A stretch of 64,000 nt of DNA from Dietzia alimentaria 72 (lineage in GTDB: Bacteria > Actinomycetota > Actinomycetes > Mycobacteriales > Mycobacteriaceae). The notes beneath the pieces are model-generated. The model saw only the letters and a list, made by a program, of their open reading frames with translations, searched no databases and had not been told where the DNA came from. A program made the position numbers and the translations under genes. The DNA is taken from the NCBI RefSeq assembly GCF_000226215.1, contig NZ_AGFF01000025.1, positions 94,134 to 158,133 on the forward strand. Reading direction: 5' to 3'. Position 1 is the stretch's first letter; the number at the start of each line of letters is the position of its first letter. Shown here piece after piece: positions 34,577 through 43,959 of this stretch.

Positions 34577-35947
34577 TCAGCGCGCCCGCGCCGGGGCGAG
34601 CGGCCGCAGTGAGACCGGCAGGCCGTCCCCGGGGTACGGCAGCGAGTCGCTCTTCATGGGCGGCGCGTAGTCCAGCGGAACCGACCATTCGAAGTTGCGC
34701 AGCAGGGCGCTGAGCACGAGCTTGGATTCCAGGTTCGCGAAAATCATCCCGAGGCACTTGTGCACGCCGCCGCCGAACGGTTCCCACGCGAAGCGGTGCG
34801 ACTTGTCCTCGCGGCGGTCCTCGCTAAAGCGTTGGGGGTCGAAGATCTCCGGATCGGTCCAGTACTCGGACATGTGGTGCGAGTACAGCGGCATCACCGA
34901 CACGAGCCTGTCGGCGGGGATCCTCACCCCTAGAATCTCGGTCTCCTTGACCGTTTTCCGGGCGAGCACCGGGACCGGCGGGTGCAGGCGCAGCGTCTCC
35001 TTCATCACCAGGTCCAGATCGGTGAGCTGCTCGAGCTCGACCAGCGAGGGGTCCGGGCCCAGCTCGAGGCACGGCCGGCGACACCGCTCCTGCCACTCGA
35101 GGTCGCGACCGAGCTCAAAGACCATCGACGTCACCGTGCTGGTGGTGGTGTCGTGCGCCGCCATGAGCAGGAAGATCATCTGGTTGATGATGTCGTCGTC
35201 GTTGATCCCACCGGATTCGTCGGCCACCTGGCACAGTGCGGAGAACAGGTCGTCGCCGGGATTCGTGCGACGGGCCGGCAGATGCCGCCGGAGGAACTCC
35301 TCGAGCAGTCTGCGGCCCCGGATCGCGCGTCCCCACTTAGTGAAGGGGACCGGCACGGTGTGGCGGAAGTAGCCGTTCGCGGCCTGGACGCAGTCCACGA
35401 ACGCCTTGTTGACCCGCTCTAGTTCACCGGGCGCCGCGTACTCGGCGCCTCCCATGAACACCTCGGTCGCCAGGTCCAGGGTGTGCGACTTGAGCGCCGG
35501 ATATGTTTCGACGGCACTTCCCGGGGCCCAGGCGGAGATGCCCCTCTCTACGAGGGGCGCGAGCCTGCGGGCGTACCCCTCGAGTCTTTGCCGCGTGAAC
35601 GCCTCCTGCATTATCTGCCGATAATGGCGGTGCTCGGCGAAGTCCAGCAGCATCAGGCCGCGGTCGAAGAACGGGCCCACCAGGTAACCCCAGCCCGGGC
35701 CGTTGGCCAGCGCTTTCTCGCCGTTCTGGAGCGCGGCCTGGCACGCGTCCGGGCCGATCAGTGCGGTCCAGGTGGCTCCGAGGAAGGTCACTTCGGACAC
35801 CGGCCCGTGGTCGCGGTACCGGCGGGCCATGGTGGCGAGGGGGTCGTGGACGTATTCGAGGGTCCCACCGAGAACCGGCAGGCGGGAGCGCAAGGGGGCG
35901 GGGCCGGGGCGGTAGACGCGCTCGCGTGGATCACCAGGGATTGACAT
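34577..35947 (-). CDS. Cytochrome P450
   Basis: 456 residues. I-helix oxygen-activation motif AAHDTTTS (about 263-270), ExxR as ETLR (317-320), and heme loop FGGGVHKCLG with Cys398 as the thiolate ligand. It has no membrane anchor, as usual for bacterial P450s, so it needs separate redox partners; none is adjacent. Substrate unknown; the lipid/sterol-type neighbourhood suggests a fatty acid or steroid. A CRP/GlxR-like site lies 32 bases upstream of the start. It is read in the same direction as aidB, after an 88-base gap. Confidence 0.9.
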   Translation of the reverse strand: MSIPGDPRERVYRPGPAPLRSRLPVLGGTLEYVHDPLATMARRYRDHGPVSEVTFLGATWTALIGPDACQAALQNGEKALANGPGWGYLVGPFFDRGLMLLDFAEHRHYRQIMQEAFTRQRLEGYARRLAPLVERGISAWAPGSAVETYPALKSHTLDLATEVFMGGAEYAAPGELERVNKAFVDCVQAANGYFRHTVPVPFTKWGRAIRGRRLLEEFLRRHLPARRTNPGDDLFSALCQVADESGGINDDDIINQMIFLLMAAHDTTTSTVTSMVFELGRDLEWQERCRRPCLELGPDPSLVELEQLTDLDLVMKETLRLHPPVPVLARKTVKETEILGVRIPADRLVSVMPLYSHHMSEYWTDPEIFDPQRFSEDRREDKSHRFAWEPFGGGVHKCLGMIFANLESKLVLSALLRNFEWSVPLDYAPPMKSDSLPYPGDGLPVSLRPLAPARAR

Positions 35948-35978
35948 GAGGCACCTCTGTGTCGGGTCAGTCTCAGTG

Positions 35979-35994
35979 TGTGATATGCATCACG
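35979..35994. promoter_or_regulatory. CRP/GlxR-type binding site upstream of the P450 gene
   Basis: TGTGA-TATGCA-TCACG matches the TGTGA-N6-TCACA consensus at nine of ten positions and sits in the 88-base gap before the P450 start. A cAMP-dependent CRP/GlxR protein is the likely binder. Confidence 0.6.
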
Positions 35995-36035
35995 TCCTGT
36001 CAGTGAAAGGCCGAAACCGGCGGCTTGCGCTGAGC

Positions 36036-37670
36036 TCAGGCCCGGGCGACCAGTGCGGCCACGTCGACCCCGTCGGGCAGCGCTCCGTACTCCGCCGAGC
36101 GGTCGTCACCGAGCCTGGCCAGGCAGAACGCCTCCGCGACCGCGGCCGGCGCGTGTTCGAGCAGCACCGCCCCCTGCTGAGCAAGGGCCATGGCCTCAAC
36201 CAGTCGACGCGCGAGGGCCGGCGCTGCACCGGGATCCGACGCTGCCCGGCTGATGAGCCCCCGCACCCTCTCGACGTGCCTGTCGAAGAGCGGGTGAATG
36301 CCGGTCCGCGCGGTCAGTTCCGCATCAAAGGCGGCCACGGACTCGGGCTCCCTCGACATTGCGCGCAGCACGTCGAGGGCGATGACGTTCCCGGAGCCCT
36401 CCCATACGGCGAGCACCGGCTGCTCGCGATAGCGACGGGCCAACGGGAACGCCTCCGTGTAGCCGTTGCCGCCCAGGCATTCGAGCGACTCGTAAGCGTG
36501 ATTGGGTCCGCGTTTGCACGTCCAGTACTTGGCGACTGCGGTGGCCAGTCGACGGTAGGGGGCGGAGTCGGCGTCGTCGTACGCCGCCGCCAATCGGGCG
36601 GCGGTCCACGTGGCGGCCTCGGCCTCGAGCTGCAGGTCGGCCAGTACTGCCGCCATCGCCGGCTGATCCACCAGAGTGGCGCCGAACGCGGCCCGGTGTC
36701 GCGCGTGCCAGGCGGCCTCGGCCACGCCCTGGCGCATGCCGGCCGTCGCGCCCAGTACGCAGTCCAGTCGGGTGCGGCCGACCATCTCGATGATCGTGCG
36801 CACCCCGCGCCCGGGTTCGCCGACCATCCAGCCCAGGGTGCCGTCGAACTCGACCTCGGAGGAGGCGTTGGACTTGTTGCCCAGTTTGTCCTTGAGCCGT
36901 TGGATGAGGAACGGATTTCGCTCGCCGCCCGGCAGAACACGCGGGACGAGGAAGCAGCTCAGCCCCTCCGGCGCCTGCGCCAGCACCAGGAAGGCGTCCG
37001 ACTGCGGGGCCGAACAAAACCACTTGTGACCACGCAACATGTGCAGTCCGTCGCCCATCGGGGTGGCCGTGGTGCTGTTGGCGCGCACGTCCGAACCCCC
37101 CTGCTTCTCGGTCATGGCCATACCGAACAGCACCCCGGGCTTGGTGGCGGGATCGCGCAGTTCCGGGTCGTAGACCGTCGACATCAGGGCCGGCTCCCAC
37201 TCCGCAGCGAGCCCCGGGTTCAGCCGCAGCGACGGGACCACCGCATGCGTCATGGACAGCGGGCACCCGTGACCAGCCTCGATCTGCGAGACCAGCATGA
37301 ACCCCACCGCTCGCTCGACGTTGGCTCCTGATCCCGGGTCCGCCCACGCCGAGGTGTGCAGCCCGCGGGAGACGGAGTACTGCATGATCCGGTGATAGGA
37401 CGGGTGGAACTCGATCTCGTCGACCCGGTTGCCCCAGCGGTCGTGCGAGTGGTGCACCGGAGGATGGATGTTGGCCAACTCGGCGTCGTGTTGGTACTGC
37501 TCGGTGCCGACTCGGCGACCGATCTCGTGAAACCGCTCGGACTGCGCCTGGGGCGAGAAGATCGCCACCGCCTCCTGCAGCGCGGGATTCAGTGCGTACT
37601 CGTCCACGTTCACGCGGGGCAGTGCCTGGTTGAGGACCTCGTGAGTGGTGTGGTTTCGCGTGGTGGACAT
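36036..37670 (-). CDS. aidB: AidB-like acyl-CoA dehydrogenase family protein
   Basis: 544 residues, close to E. coli AidB (541). Typical are MTEKQGGSDVRANSTTA, GHKWFCSAPQSDAFLVLAQ, LKDKLGNKSNASSEVEF and the C-terminal YESLECLGGNGYTEAFPLARRYREQPVLAVWEGSGNVIALDVLR. AidB is an FAD protein of the adaptive response to alkylation, with weak isovaleryl-CoA dehydrogenase activity and DNA binding. Start ATG 37670 has CAGGAGG upstream. No ada or alk genes adjoin it. Confidence 0.88.
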   Translation of the reverse strand: MSTTRNHTTHEVLNQALPRVNVDEYALNPALQEAVAIFSPQAQSERFHEIGRRVGTEQYQHDAELANIHPPVHHSHDRWGNRVDEIEFHPSYHRIMQYSVSRGLHTSAWADPGSGANVERAVGFMLVSQIEAGHGCPLSMTHAVVPSLRLNPGLAAEWEPALMSTVYDPELRDPATKPGVLFGMAMTEKQGGSDVRANSTTATPMGDGLHMLRGHKWFCSAPQSDAFLVLAQAPEGLSCFLVPRVLPGGERNPFLIQRLKDKLGNKSNASSEVEFDGTLGWMVGEPGRGVRTIIEMVGRTRLDCVLGATAGMRQGVAEAAWHARHRAAFGATLVDQPAMAAVLADLQLEAEAATWTAARLAAAYDDADSAPYRRLATAVAKYWTCKRGPNHAYESLECLGGNGYTEAFPLARRYREQPVLAVWEGSGNVIALDVLRAMSREPESVAAFDAELTARTGIHPLFDRHVERVRGLISRAASDPGAAPALARRLVEAMALAQQGAVLLEHAPAAVAEAFCLARLGDDRSAEYGALPDGVDVAALVARA

Positions 37671-37904
37671 GGCTGACCTCCTGGCCGGGCGGCGGAAGGG
37701 GCGAGAGGGGACGGGCCGACGGCTAGCTTCACCGTACCCAGACCGGCTGCGCGAAGTGGCGTAGCCCACACCTGACCGGTGCTCACGGGTAACGCTGGGG
37801 TTCGGAACTCTGATAAGACCGGTGAGGGCGCGCGAGGGTGACGCCGCCCCGCTCGGTCCGCCGAATCCCCCGATCACCCCGTAACGGTCTGGTGAGGTGT
37901 GGTC
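37671..37904. other. Intergenic region between divergent aidB and secreted-protein genes
   Basis: 234 bases with the two divergent starts at its ends. I see no RNA gene, strong hairpin or recognisable operator. It must hold both promoters. Confidence 0.5.
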
Positions 37905-38639
37905 ATGAGCGGTTCGGGCCCGACGAACCGGGCCATCGCGGCCGCGATCATCGCCGTCGCCGTGGTGGTGATCGGCGGAGCGGTGGCGATCGGGATCCGC
38001 CTCGCGGAGGACTATTCCGGCAACGGAGCGGCTTCGGGCCCGATTACCTCGCTCTCCGCTACGCCCGTAGATCGCACGGATCGAACTCACGCGCGCTTGT
38101 CGACCAGTTCGACGAGGACCACCACGACCGCTCAGCGCCGTGCCACGGCCTCCTGCGATGCCCGGTCCATCAACGCTGATCTCGGTTACCCGGCCAGCGG
38201 CTCGCGCATCATCGACTGCGGCGGTGGGTGGGCCGTGATGGCCAGCGAGCAGTCGGGAGACCCGTATTGGGTGGCGTTCCGCGACGGTCGCTGGCGGGCG
38301 GTGCGCGACGTCTCGATGTACCAGCTGACCTGCCCCGACGAGGCGATCGCGAAGGGCGCCCCGGGGTGGATGGCTCGCAAGCACCTGAATACCTGCTCGT
38401 CGCTCAAGTCAACGACGTCGGCGTCGAGAACGACTGCGCGGTCCGTGCGGCAGTCTTCCTCGCAGCGTTCGCCCCGCCCGTCCGTGAGCGTCACGCCCCG
38501 CCCGACCCCGTCGACCAGTTCGCCGACGTCGACGGCCGTCACCAGCTCGAAAGTCGTGCCGTCCGTGACCGGGGCGACGACCCCGAACCCGGCGACGCCC
38601 GCGACATCCGCCACGGCCGCGACCCCGCCGACGACGTAG
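37905..38639 (+). CDS. Membrane-anchored hypothetical protein with Ser/Thr/Pro-rich tail
   Basis: 244 residues from ATG 37905 (GAGG seven bases upstream). One membrane helix near the N-terminus (AIAAAIIAVAVVVIGGAVAIGI) is followed by a Ser/Thr-rich stretch. A small core (about 85-165) contains four cysteines (SCDAR, IIDCGGGW, LTCPDE, LNTCSS) and several Trp, which may be disulfide-bonded outside the cell. The last 80 residues are Ser, Thr and Pro, like a wall-spanning or glycosylated region. No family recognised. It converges on the NmrA gene with an 11-base gap. Confidence 0.7.
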   Translation: MSGSGPTNRAIAAAIIAVAVVVIGGAVAIGIRLAEDYSGNGAASGPITSLSATPVDRTDRTHARLSTSSTRTTTTAQRRATASCDARSINADLGYPASGSRIIDCGGGWAVMASEQSGDPYWVAFRDGRWRAVRDVSMYQLTCPDEAIAKGAPGWMARKHLNTCSSLKSTTSASRTTARSVRQSSSQRSPRPSVSVTPRPTPSTSSPTSTAVTSSKVVPSVTGATTPNPATPATSATAATPPTT

Positions 38640-38650
38640 GCGGTCGGTAT

Positions 38651-39517
38651 CTAGCGGGGCTCGAGCTCCCAGCCGGTCTCGGCCACCCAGCCCGGCACAT
38701 CGAGGGCGCCGCCCGTGAGACGCTCGGTGGCCTCGAAGTCGGCCTGATAAGCGGGCAGATGCGAGAACCAGGTGAACATGGCAGTGCTGTCGTGATCGCC
38801 GGCGTGCGTCTCGATCGGTAGCGCCACATAGCGGCCGGCCCGGCCGACGGCGGAGCCCAGTGCGTCCGCGATCTGGGGGCCGGTCAGCTCGACCCCGCCG
38901 ATTTCCACCTCCCCGTTCACCGCTGACGGGTCGACAAGAGCGGAGGCGGCGGCGCGCCCGATGTCGCGGGCGGCGATCATCTGGAGCGGCACGTCCTCGG
39001 GGATAGCCATCCGGACCACCACCTCGTCGCCTTCCAGTCCCGCCATGTAGGGAAGGTTCTCGAGGAAGAACACTGGCCGCACCACGGTCACCGGGATCTC
39101 GAGACCGGCCAGGTACTGCTCGACCCGAAACTTGCTCTCGAAGTGGGGGACGCCGCTGCCGCGTTCTGCCCCGCCGACGGAGCTGAACACGATACGGCCC
39201 GCCCCGGCGGCCACCGCGGCATCACCGAGCGCCCTGCCCATCGCGATCTCGCTGTCGGGATCGTCGTCGACGGTCATGGTGGTCATGAACCAGAGCGCGT
39301 CCAGACCCTCCATGGCGGGGGCCAGGGTGTCAGGACGGTCGAGGTCGGCGAGCACCACGTACGCGCCGCGAGCCGCCAACGCCCGTGCCTGCTCACTCTC
39401 GGGGCGCCGGACGAGGGCGCGAACGCGCACACCCCGGTCGAGGAGGGCCGTAGCGGTGGCGGACCCCTGCCGTCCGGTGGCTGCGAAGACTCCGTGCACG
39501 GCGGTGGACTCTGTCAT
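38651..39517 (-). CDS. NmrA-like NAD(P)-binding protein
   Basis: 288 residues. It opens GVFAATGRQGSATATALLDRGVRVRALVRRPES, the NmrA/HSCARG nucleotide-binding start (GATGxQG type), then VVLADLDRPDTLAPAMEGLDALWFMTTM and PVTVVRPVFFLENLPYM. Proteins of this group sense NADP(H) or act as quinone/isoflavone-type reductases. It is the last gene of a leftward set (SDR, thioesterase, NmrA), 84 bases after the thioesterase. Confidence 0.83.
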   Translation of the reverse strand: MTESTAVHGVFAATGRQGSATATALLDRGVRVRALVRRPESEQARALAARGAYVVLADLDRPDTLAPAMEGLDALWFMTTMTVDDDPDSEIAMGRALGDAAVAAGAGRIVFSSVGGAERGSGVPHFESKFRVEQYLAGLEIPVTVVRPVFFLENLPYMAGLEGDEVVVRMAIPEDVPLQMIAARDIGRAAASALVDPSAVNGEVEIGGVELTGPQIADALGSAVGRAGRYVALPIETHAGDHDSTAMFTWFSHLPAYQADFEATERLTGGALDVPGWVAETGWELEPR

Positions 39518-39601
39518 GGCTCACTCTTTCTGGAGGCGCTGGATGGTCGCGGCTCATCGTACGGAGACCGGCCGCGTCGACCGCCCCGCTGAAGACCCGG
39601 G

Positions 39602-40429
39602 TCAGGACTTGAAGTACATCAACTGCGTGCCGGTGGCCAACAGGGTGCCGTCGCGGCTCCACAGGCGGGCGGCCTCATCGTGATAGTTGCCATGGAACCG
39701 GTGCGAATGGATGCTGCCGAGTAGGAAGTCGGTGCCCTGGGCGGCGATCTCCTCAGGGGTGGCCAGGAAGTGGATGGTCAACGTCACCGTGCCCGCCGGG
39801 ACCGGCCTTCCGAGCCTGAGGAATGCGCGCGGGAAGAACGAGTCGCACAGGGACGCCAGCGAGAGGTGATCGAGTTCGCGGGCCGGGGCGTCGCGGATCC
39901 ACATCGTCGTCGTCGAGTCGGGTTGTTCCTCACCGGCGACCACGGCGTCCCACCCTCCGGTGACAAACCGCATGTCATAGTTCTCCACCCACCGCACGCC
40001 ACGCTCGGACGTCGCGGCCGTCAGCTCCTCGGGCGCGGGCACCGCCGGAGGCGGGGTCTCTGTCTCCGACCACGTCTCACGACGCACGCCCGTGATCGCG
40101 GTGGCCGTGGTGACGACCTCGCCACCCTGGCGCATCTCCACCCACCAGTGCTGGTTGGAGCGGTTTGTACGGGCAGGGCGGGCCTCGATCTCGAATTCAC
40201 CCGCCGCCGCGACCGGCCCCGCGTAATTCAGGGTCAGCGCGAGCGGGTCACCGTGCTTGTCCGGATGCTGCAGGATCGCGGCCAGCATCAGCGCCGCCGT
40301 GGTCCCGCCGAACGGCCCCACCATGTTGGCCCACGCCTCGTGGGTGCGGCCGCGGAAGAGGTTCTCGCCGACGGATTCCAGCGCGACAGCCTCGTCGAAG
40401 GCGTGGGTGGGTGCATCCGGATTGGTCAT
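39602..40429 (-). CDS. Acyl-CoA thioesterase (double hot-dog, TesB/PF13622 type)
   Basis: 275 residues from ATG 40429 with CAGGAGG upstream. First hot-dog: RTHEAWANMVGPFGGTTAALMLAAIL and LTLNYAGPVAAAGEFEIEARPARTNRSNQHWWVEM. Second hot-dog: TTTMWIRDAPARELDHLSLASLCDSFFPRAF and VTLTIHFLATPEEIA. Asp residues in the DxF/CD motifs suit the TesB-like mechanism. It hydrolyses acyl-CoA to free acid and CoA. It lies 34 bases after the SDR gene. Confidence 0.83.
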   Translation of the reverse strand: MTNPDAPTHAFDEAVALESVGENLFRGRTHEAWANMVGPFGGTTAALMLAAILQHPDKHGDPLALTLNYAGPVAAAGEFEIEARPARTNRSNQHWWVEMRQGGEVVTTATAITGVRRETWSETETPPPAVPAPEELTAATSERGVRWVENYDMRFVTGGWDAVVAGEEQPDSTTTMWIRDAPARELDHLSLASLCDSFFPRAFLRLGRPVPAGTVTLTIHFLATPEEIAAQGTDFLLGSIHSHRFHGNYHDEAARLWSRDGTLLATGTQLMYFKS

Positions 40430-40463
40430 GGAACCTCCTGTGGGAGCGCGAATCGCGGCCGGT

Positions 40464-41300
40464 TCACTCGTCGAGGAAGAGGTCCAACTGCAGCTCGTCG
40501 AGCGGACCGCCGTAGGCGGAGAAGTCGGTGACGCCTTCCTCGGCCAGCACGTCGTCGTCGATGAAGAAGTTACCCGAGCACTCGCGGGGGTCTCTGGTGA
40601 GGATCGCGTGCGCCGCGTCGGCCATGATCTCCGGCGTGCGGCTGCGCGCGACCATCTCGTCGCCACCGAGCAGGTTGGCCACGGCGGCGGTGGCGATGGT
40701 GGTGCGCGGCCACAGGCTGTTGGCCGCGATCGAGCGATCCTTGAGCTCCTCGGCCAGGCCCAGCGTTACCAGGCTCATCCCGTACTTGGCGATGGTGTAT
40801 CCGAGGCTGCCGCCCGCCCACCGCGGGTTGAGATTGATCGGAGGCGAGAGGGTGAGCACGTGCGCGGCCGCGGACGCCTCGAGGTGGGGCAGAGCGGTCT
40901 TGGCCATCAGGAACGATCCGCGGCAATTGATGTCCTGCATCAAGTCGTACGTCTTCATGGGCAGTTCAGAGGTCGGGGACAGGTTGATGGCGCTGGCGTT
41001 GTTCACGACGATGTCGATGCCGCCGAACGTCTCGACGGTCTTGTCCACGGCTTCACGCACCGAGGCCTCATCGCGGACATCGCCGACCACCGCGAGCGCG
41101 CGCCCGCCGGCGGCCTCGATCTCGGCGGCTGCGGTGTGCACGGTGCCCTCGAGCTTGGGGTGGGGTTGATCGGTCTTGGCGAGCATCGCGATGTTGGCGC
41201 CGTCGCGCGCCGCGCGCAACGCGATGGCCAGGCCGATGCCTCGACTGCCGCCGGACATCAGCAGGGTGCGTCCGGCCAGGCTGCGGGTTGAGTTGGTCAT
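40464..41300 (-). CDS. SDR family oxidoreductase (HSDL2-like)
   Basis: 278 residues. Cofactor motif LLMSGGSRGIGLAIALRAARDGANIAML, then TDQPHPKLEGTVHTAAAEIEAAGG, which is characteristic of the HSDL2-type group, and YTIAKYGM as the Tyr-X3-Lys site, with VNNASAINL. The expected catalytic Ser is replaced by LSPPINL, also normal for HSDL2-like proteins. ATG 41300 has no RBS but TATCGT six bases upstream, so the transcript may be leaderless. It is divergent from the BVMO operon. Confidence 0.84.
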   Translation of the reverse strand: MTNSTRSLAGRTLLMSGGSRGIGLAIALRAARDGANIAMLAKTDQPHPKLEGTVHTAAAEIEAAGGRALAVVGDVRDEASVREAVDKTVETFGGIDIVVNNASAINLSPTSELPMKTYDLMQDINCRGSFLMAKTALPHLEASAAAHVLTLSPPINLNPRWAGGSLGYTIAKYGMSLVTLGLAEELKDRSIAANSLWPRTTIATAAVANLLGGDEMVARSRTPEIMADAAHAILTRDPRECSGNFFIDDDVLAEEGVTDFSAYGGPLDELQLDLFLDE

Positions 41301-41387
41301 GGTGTGACGATAGTCATGATTCTTCCCGGGCGAGGCGGAGTTGTCCCCAACCGGCCCAGCCCACCAGATCCGTCGTGATTCGATATT

Positions 41388-41403
41388 GACATCACCTGAT
41401 GTC
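41388..41403. promoter_or_regulatory. Palindromic operator A (GACATC-N4-GATGTC) at the BVMO promoter
   Basis: GACATC-ACCT-GATGTC. Its first bases overlap a perfect -35, TTGACA (41386-41391); TATTGT at 41411-41416 is a possible -10 with a 19-base spacer. The reverse complement differs in one base from the palindrome at 57955-57970. Position over the promoter suggests a repressor. Confidence 0.65.
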
Positions 41404-41440
41404 CGATTGCTATTGTGTGGTGACTCACAGGAGGAATCGA

Positions 41441-42976
41441 ATGGTTGACGCAATGGACACCAGTACCTGGCCACTCGACGTCGCGGTGATCGGCGCCGGT
41501 TTCGGCGGTCTGTGCACCGCCAAACGTCTACTGGACGAGGGGCTTTCGAACTTCCTCGTCTTTGACCGGTCCTCCCGCGTGGGTGGGACCTGGGAAGCGA
41601 ACTCCTACCCGGGAGCGCAGTGCGACATCCCGTCCGTGCTCTATTCCTTCTCGTTCGCCCCGAAGTCCGACTGGTCGAGGCTGTACCCGCTCCAGCCGGA
41701 ACTCGAGGAATATCTGCAGTCGGTAGCCCGCGACTTCGGTGTCACGCCCCACCTGCGGCTGGAGCATGACGTGCTCGACCTAACCTGGGATGACAGCGCT
41801 CAGCTGTGGACGCTGACCACGTCTCAGGGGTCATGGCGCGCACGCACCGTCGTCGGTGGCTTCGGTCCGTTCAGTGCCCCCGCCACGCCGTCGTTCCCCG
41901 GTGTGGAGACCTTCGCCGGCGACGTGCTCCATTCGGCGAAGTGGGATCACAGCGTCGATTGGACCGGCAAGCGGATCGGCGTGGTCGGCACCGGGGCATC
42001 CGGCGTGCAGATCATCCCGCGCGCGGCTGAGGCCGGCAGTCACCTCACGGTTTTCCAGCGCACCGCCACGTGGATCATGCCTCACCCGGACCGGCCGATC
42101 GGCCCTAGACTGCAGCGACTGTTCGATCGGGTCCCCGCGGTTCAGCGTGGGTTGCGGCTGTCGATCGACCTCGTGCTTGAGGCGATGGTCTACGGCCTGG
42201 TGTTCCGCCCCGCGGCACTGAAGGCGATGGAATTCGTCTCCCGTCGCCACATCCGCTCGCAGGTGTCCGACCCGGCCCTGCGGGAGGCCCTCACACCCCC
42301 GTTCACCTTCGGTTGTAAACGACCGACCTTCTCCAACGCGTACTACCCGGCATTGGACTCACCCGACACGGACGTGGTGACCTCCTCCATCGACAGGATC
42401 GTGCCCGAGGGCGTGCTCACCGCAGACGGTGAGCTCCACCAGCTCGACGTGCTGGTATTGGCCACCGGGTTCGTGATCGCCGGGCACCCATTCTACGAGC
42501 GGGTCCACGATGCGAGCGGCCGCAGCATGGCCGAGGCGTTCGAGCCCAGCCCAAAGTGCTACCTCGGCACCGCAGTCCCGGGCTTTCCCAACATGTTCCA
42601 GATTCTCGGACCCAATGCGGCGGTTTACACCTCGATGGTCAAGGTCATCGAGGCGCAGGTCGAATACATCATCGACGCCGTCAAGACCCTTCGCGATCAG
42701 CGTCTGGGCAGTCTCGATGTCCGCCGCGACGTCGTTGACAACTACATCGAGGAGATCGACGGCAAGCTCGCCGGCTCGGTGTGGAACACCGGCGGGTGTT
42801 CCTCGTACTACCTAGACGCCACGGGACGCAATGTCGCATGGTTTCCCGGCTTCAGCCGTCAGTTCGTCGCACGCACCGCGCGACTGGACCCGGACGACTA
42901 CGTCAGCACGCCCTTGCCGCCGCACATCGCCGACGCGGACCGCGCCGGCCACGAGCAGATGAGGAATCCGCTATGA
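41441..42976 (+). CDS. Baeyer-Villiger-type flavin monooxygenase
   Basis: 511 residues from ATG 41441 (AGGAGGAA upstream). FAD Rossmann GAGFGG (18-23), then RVGGTWEANSYPGAQCDIPS, the NADPH Rossmann GTGASG (183-188), and the type I BVMO fingerprint F-x-G-x3-H-x3-W as FAGDVLHSAKWD (158-169). It inserts oxygen into ketones to give esters, or acts as an EtaA/MymA-like monooxygenase. First gene of a six-gene operon with 4-base overlaps; the operon's other enzymes could process the aldehyde or acid released after ester cleavage. Confidence 0.9.
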   Translation: MVDAMDTSTWPLDVAVIGAGFGGLCTAKRLLDEGLSNFLVFDRSSRVGGTWEANSYPGAQCDIPSVLYSFSFAPKSDWSRLYPLQPELEEYLQSVARDFGVTPHLRLEHDVLDLTWDDSAQLWTLTTSQGSWRARTVVGGFGPFSAPATPSFPGVETFAGDVLHSAKWDHSVDWTGKRIGVVGTGASGVQIIPRAAEAGSHLTVFQRTATWIMPHPDRPIGPRLQRLFDRVPAVQRGLRLSIDLVLEAMVYGLVFRPAALKAMEFVSRRHIRSQVSDPALREALTPPFTFGCKRPTFSNAYYPALDSPDTDVVTSSIDRIVPEGVLTADGELHQLDVLVLATGFVIAGHPFYERVHDASGRSMAEAFEPSPKCYLGTAVPGFPNMFQILGPNAAVYTSMVKVIEAQVEYIIDAVKTLRDQRLGSLDVRRDVVDNYIEEIDGKLAGSVWNTGGCSSYYLDATGRNVAWFPGFSRQFVARTARLDPDDYVSTPLPPHIADADRAGHEQMRNPL

Positions 42977-43959
42977 GCACCTCCCCGACATACGGTGACG
43001 ACTCCTACACGATCGCCGCTCGCGACGTGCACTTCGAATGGGACGGGATGCCGCTCCACTACATCCCCGGGGCCCCGTTCGCCGTGCACATGTTCAACGC
43101 GATGCACCTGGTCCTGCCGGAGGGCGAGCGGGCGATGAGCGAGGCTCTGGCCGACGCCCTACCCACGATCGAAGACGAGCGACTGGCCGAGGAGGTCCGC
43201 GGGTTCATCGGCCAGGAGACTGTCCACGCCGACTCCCACCGCGGTGCCCGCGAGTATCTCGCGCAGAAGGGACTGGATTCGGAGACCACCGCCCGCCACA
43301 TGGAGTGGATGGTCGACAAGGTCCTGGGTTACCACAAGCTGCGCGGGCGTGCCCGGAAGCTGTGGCTGGCCGAGCGGTTGGGGCTGTTCGCCGCCATGGA
43401 GCACTACACCGCGGTGGTAGGCGAGTGGTTCCTCACCGACGGTGGCCTGGAACGAAACAACACGTATCCGGCCATGCTCGACCTGCTCAAGTGGCACGGT
43501 GCCGAGGAGGTCGAACACCGCGCGGTGGTGTTCGACGCGTTCCAGTACGTCGACGGCAGCTATGCACGCCGGGTCAGGACCGCTCTGGTAGCCAGCGCGA
43601 TCCTGCTCCTGCTGTTCTTCTCGACCGCGCGCAAGCTCTACCGTTCGGACCCGGAACTGCCCGCCAATCGCAAGCACTGGCTCTGGGCCATGCGGGCCGA
43701 CCTGCGCGCGGGGGCGTTGCCGTCCATGCGCTTCTTCTTCACCGAACTGCCCGTGTACCTCAGCCGTGACTTCGACCCGCGGACGACCGGGGACATGGAC
43801 GCGGCCATCCGATACCTCGCCGAGTCCCCGGCGGTGCACCACAACGAGACCGCGGCCGCACGCGCCGACCTGGCATCCGAGGACCCGGATGCCCCGGCTC
43901 GCCAGCTGCTCGAGACAGCCAACGAGCACACCTCCGCGAATCCGGAGGCCGCACAGTGA
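42973..43959 (+). CDS. Ferritin-like diiron protein (PF10118 'metal-dependent hydrolase'), possible oxygenase
   Basis: 328 residues, ATGA overlap with the BVMO gene. Iron-ligand-like positions: Glu82 and His85 with His89 (GQETVHADSH), Glu143-His144 (AAMEHYTAVVG), and Glu178/Glu181-His182 (GAEEVEHRAVVF), spaced like a four-helix-bundle diiron site. A hydrophobic helix (about 205-217) may touch the membrane. PF10118 is named for a predicted hydrolase without proof. The overlapping downstream ferredoxin-type reductase makes a diiron oxygenase role more attractive. Confidence 0.78.
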   Translation: MSTSPTYGDDSYTIAARDVHFEWDGMPLHYIPGAPFAVHMFNAMHLVLPEGERAMSEALADALPTIEDERLAEEVRGFIGQETVHADSHRGAREYLAQKGLDSETTARHMEWMVDKVLGYHKLRGRARKLWLAERLGLFAAMEHYTAVVGEWFLTDGGLERNNTYPAMLDLLKWHGAEEVEHRAVVFDAFQYVDGSYARRVRTALVASAILLLLFFSTARKLYRSDPELPANRKHWLWAMRADLRAGALPSMRFFFTELPVYLSRDFDPRTTGDMDAAIRYLAESPAVHHNETAAARADLASEDPDAPARQLLETANEHTSANPEAAQ

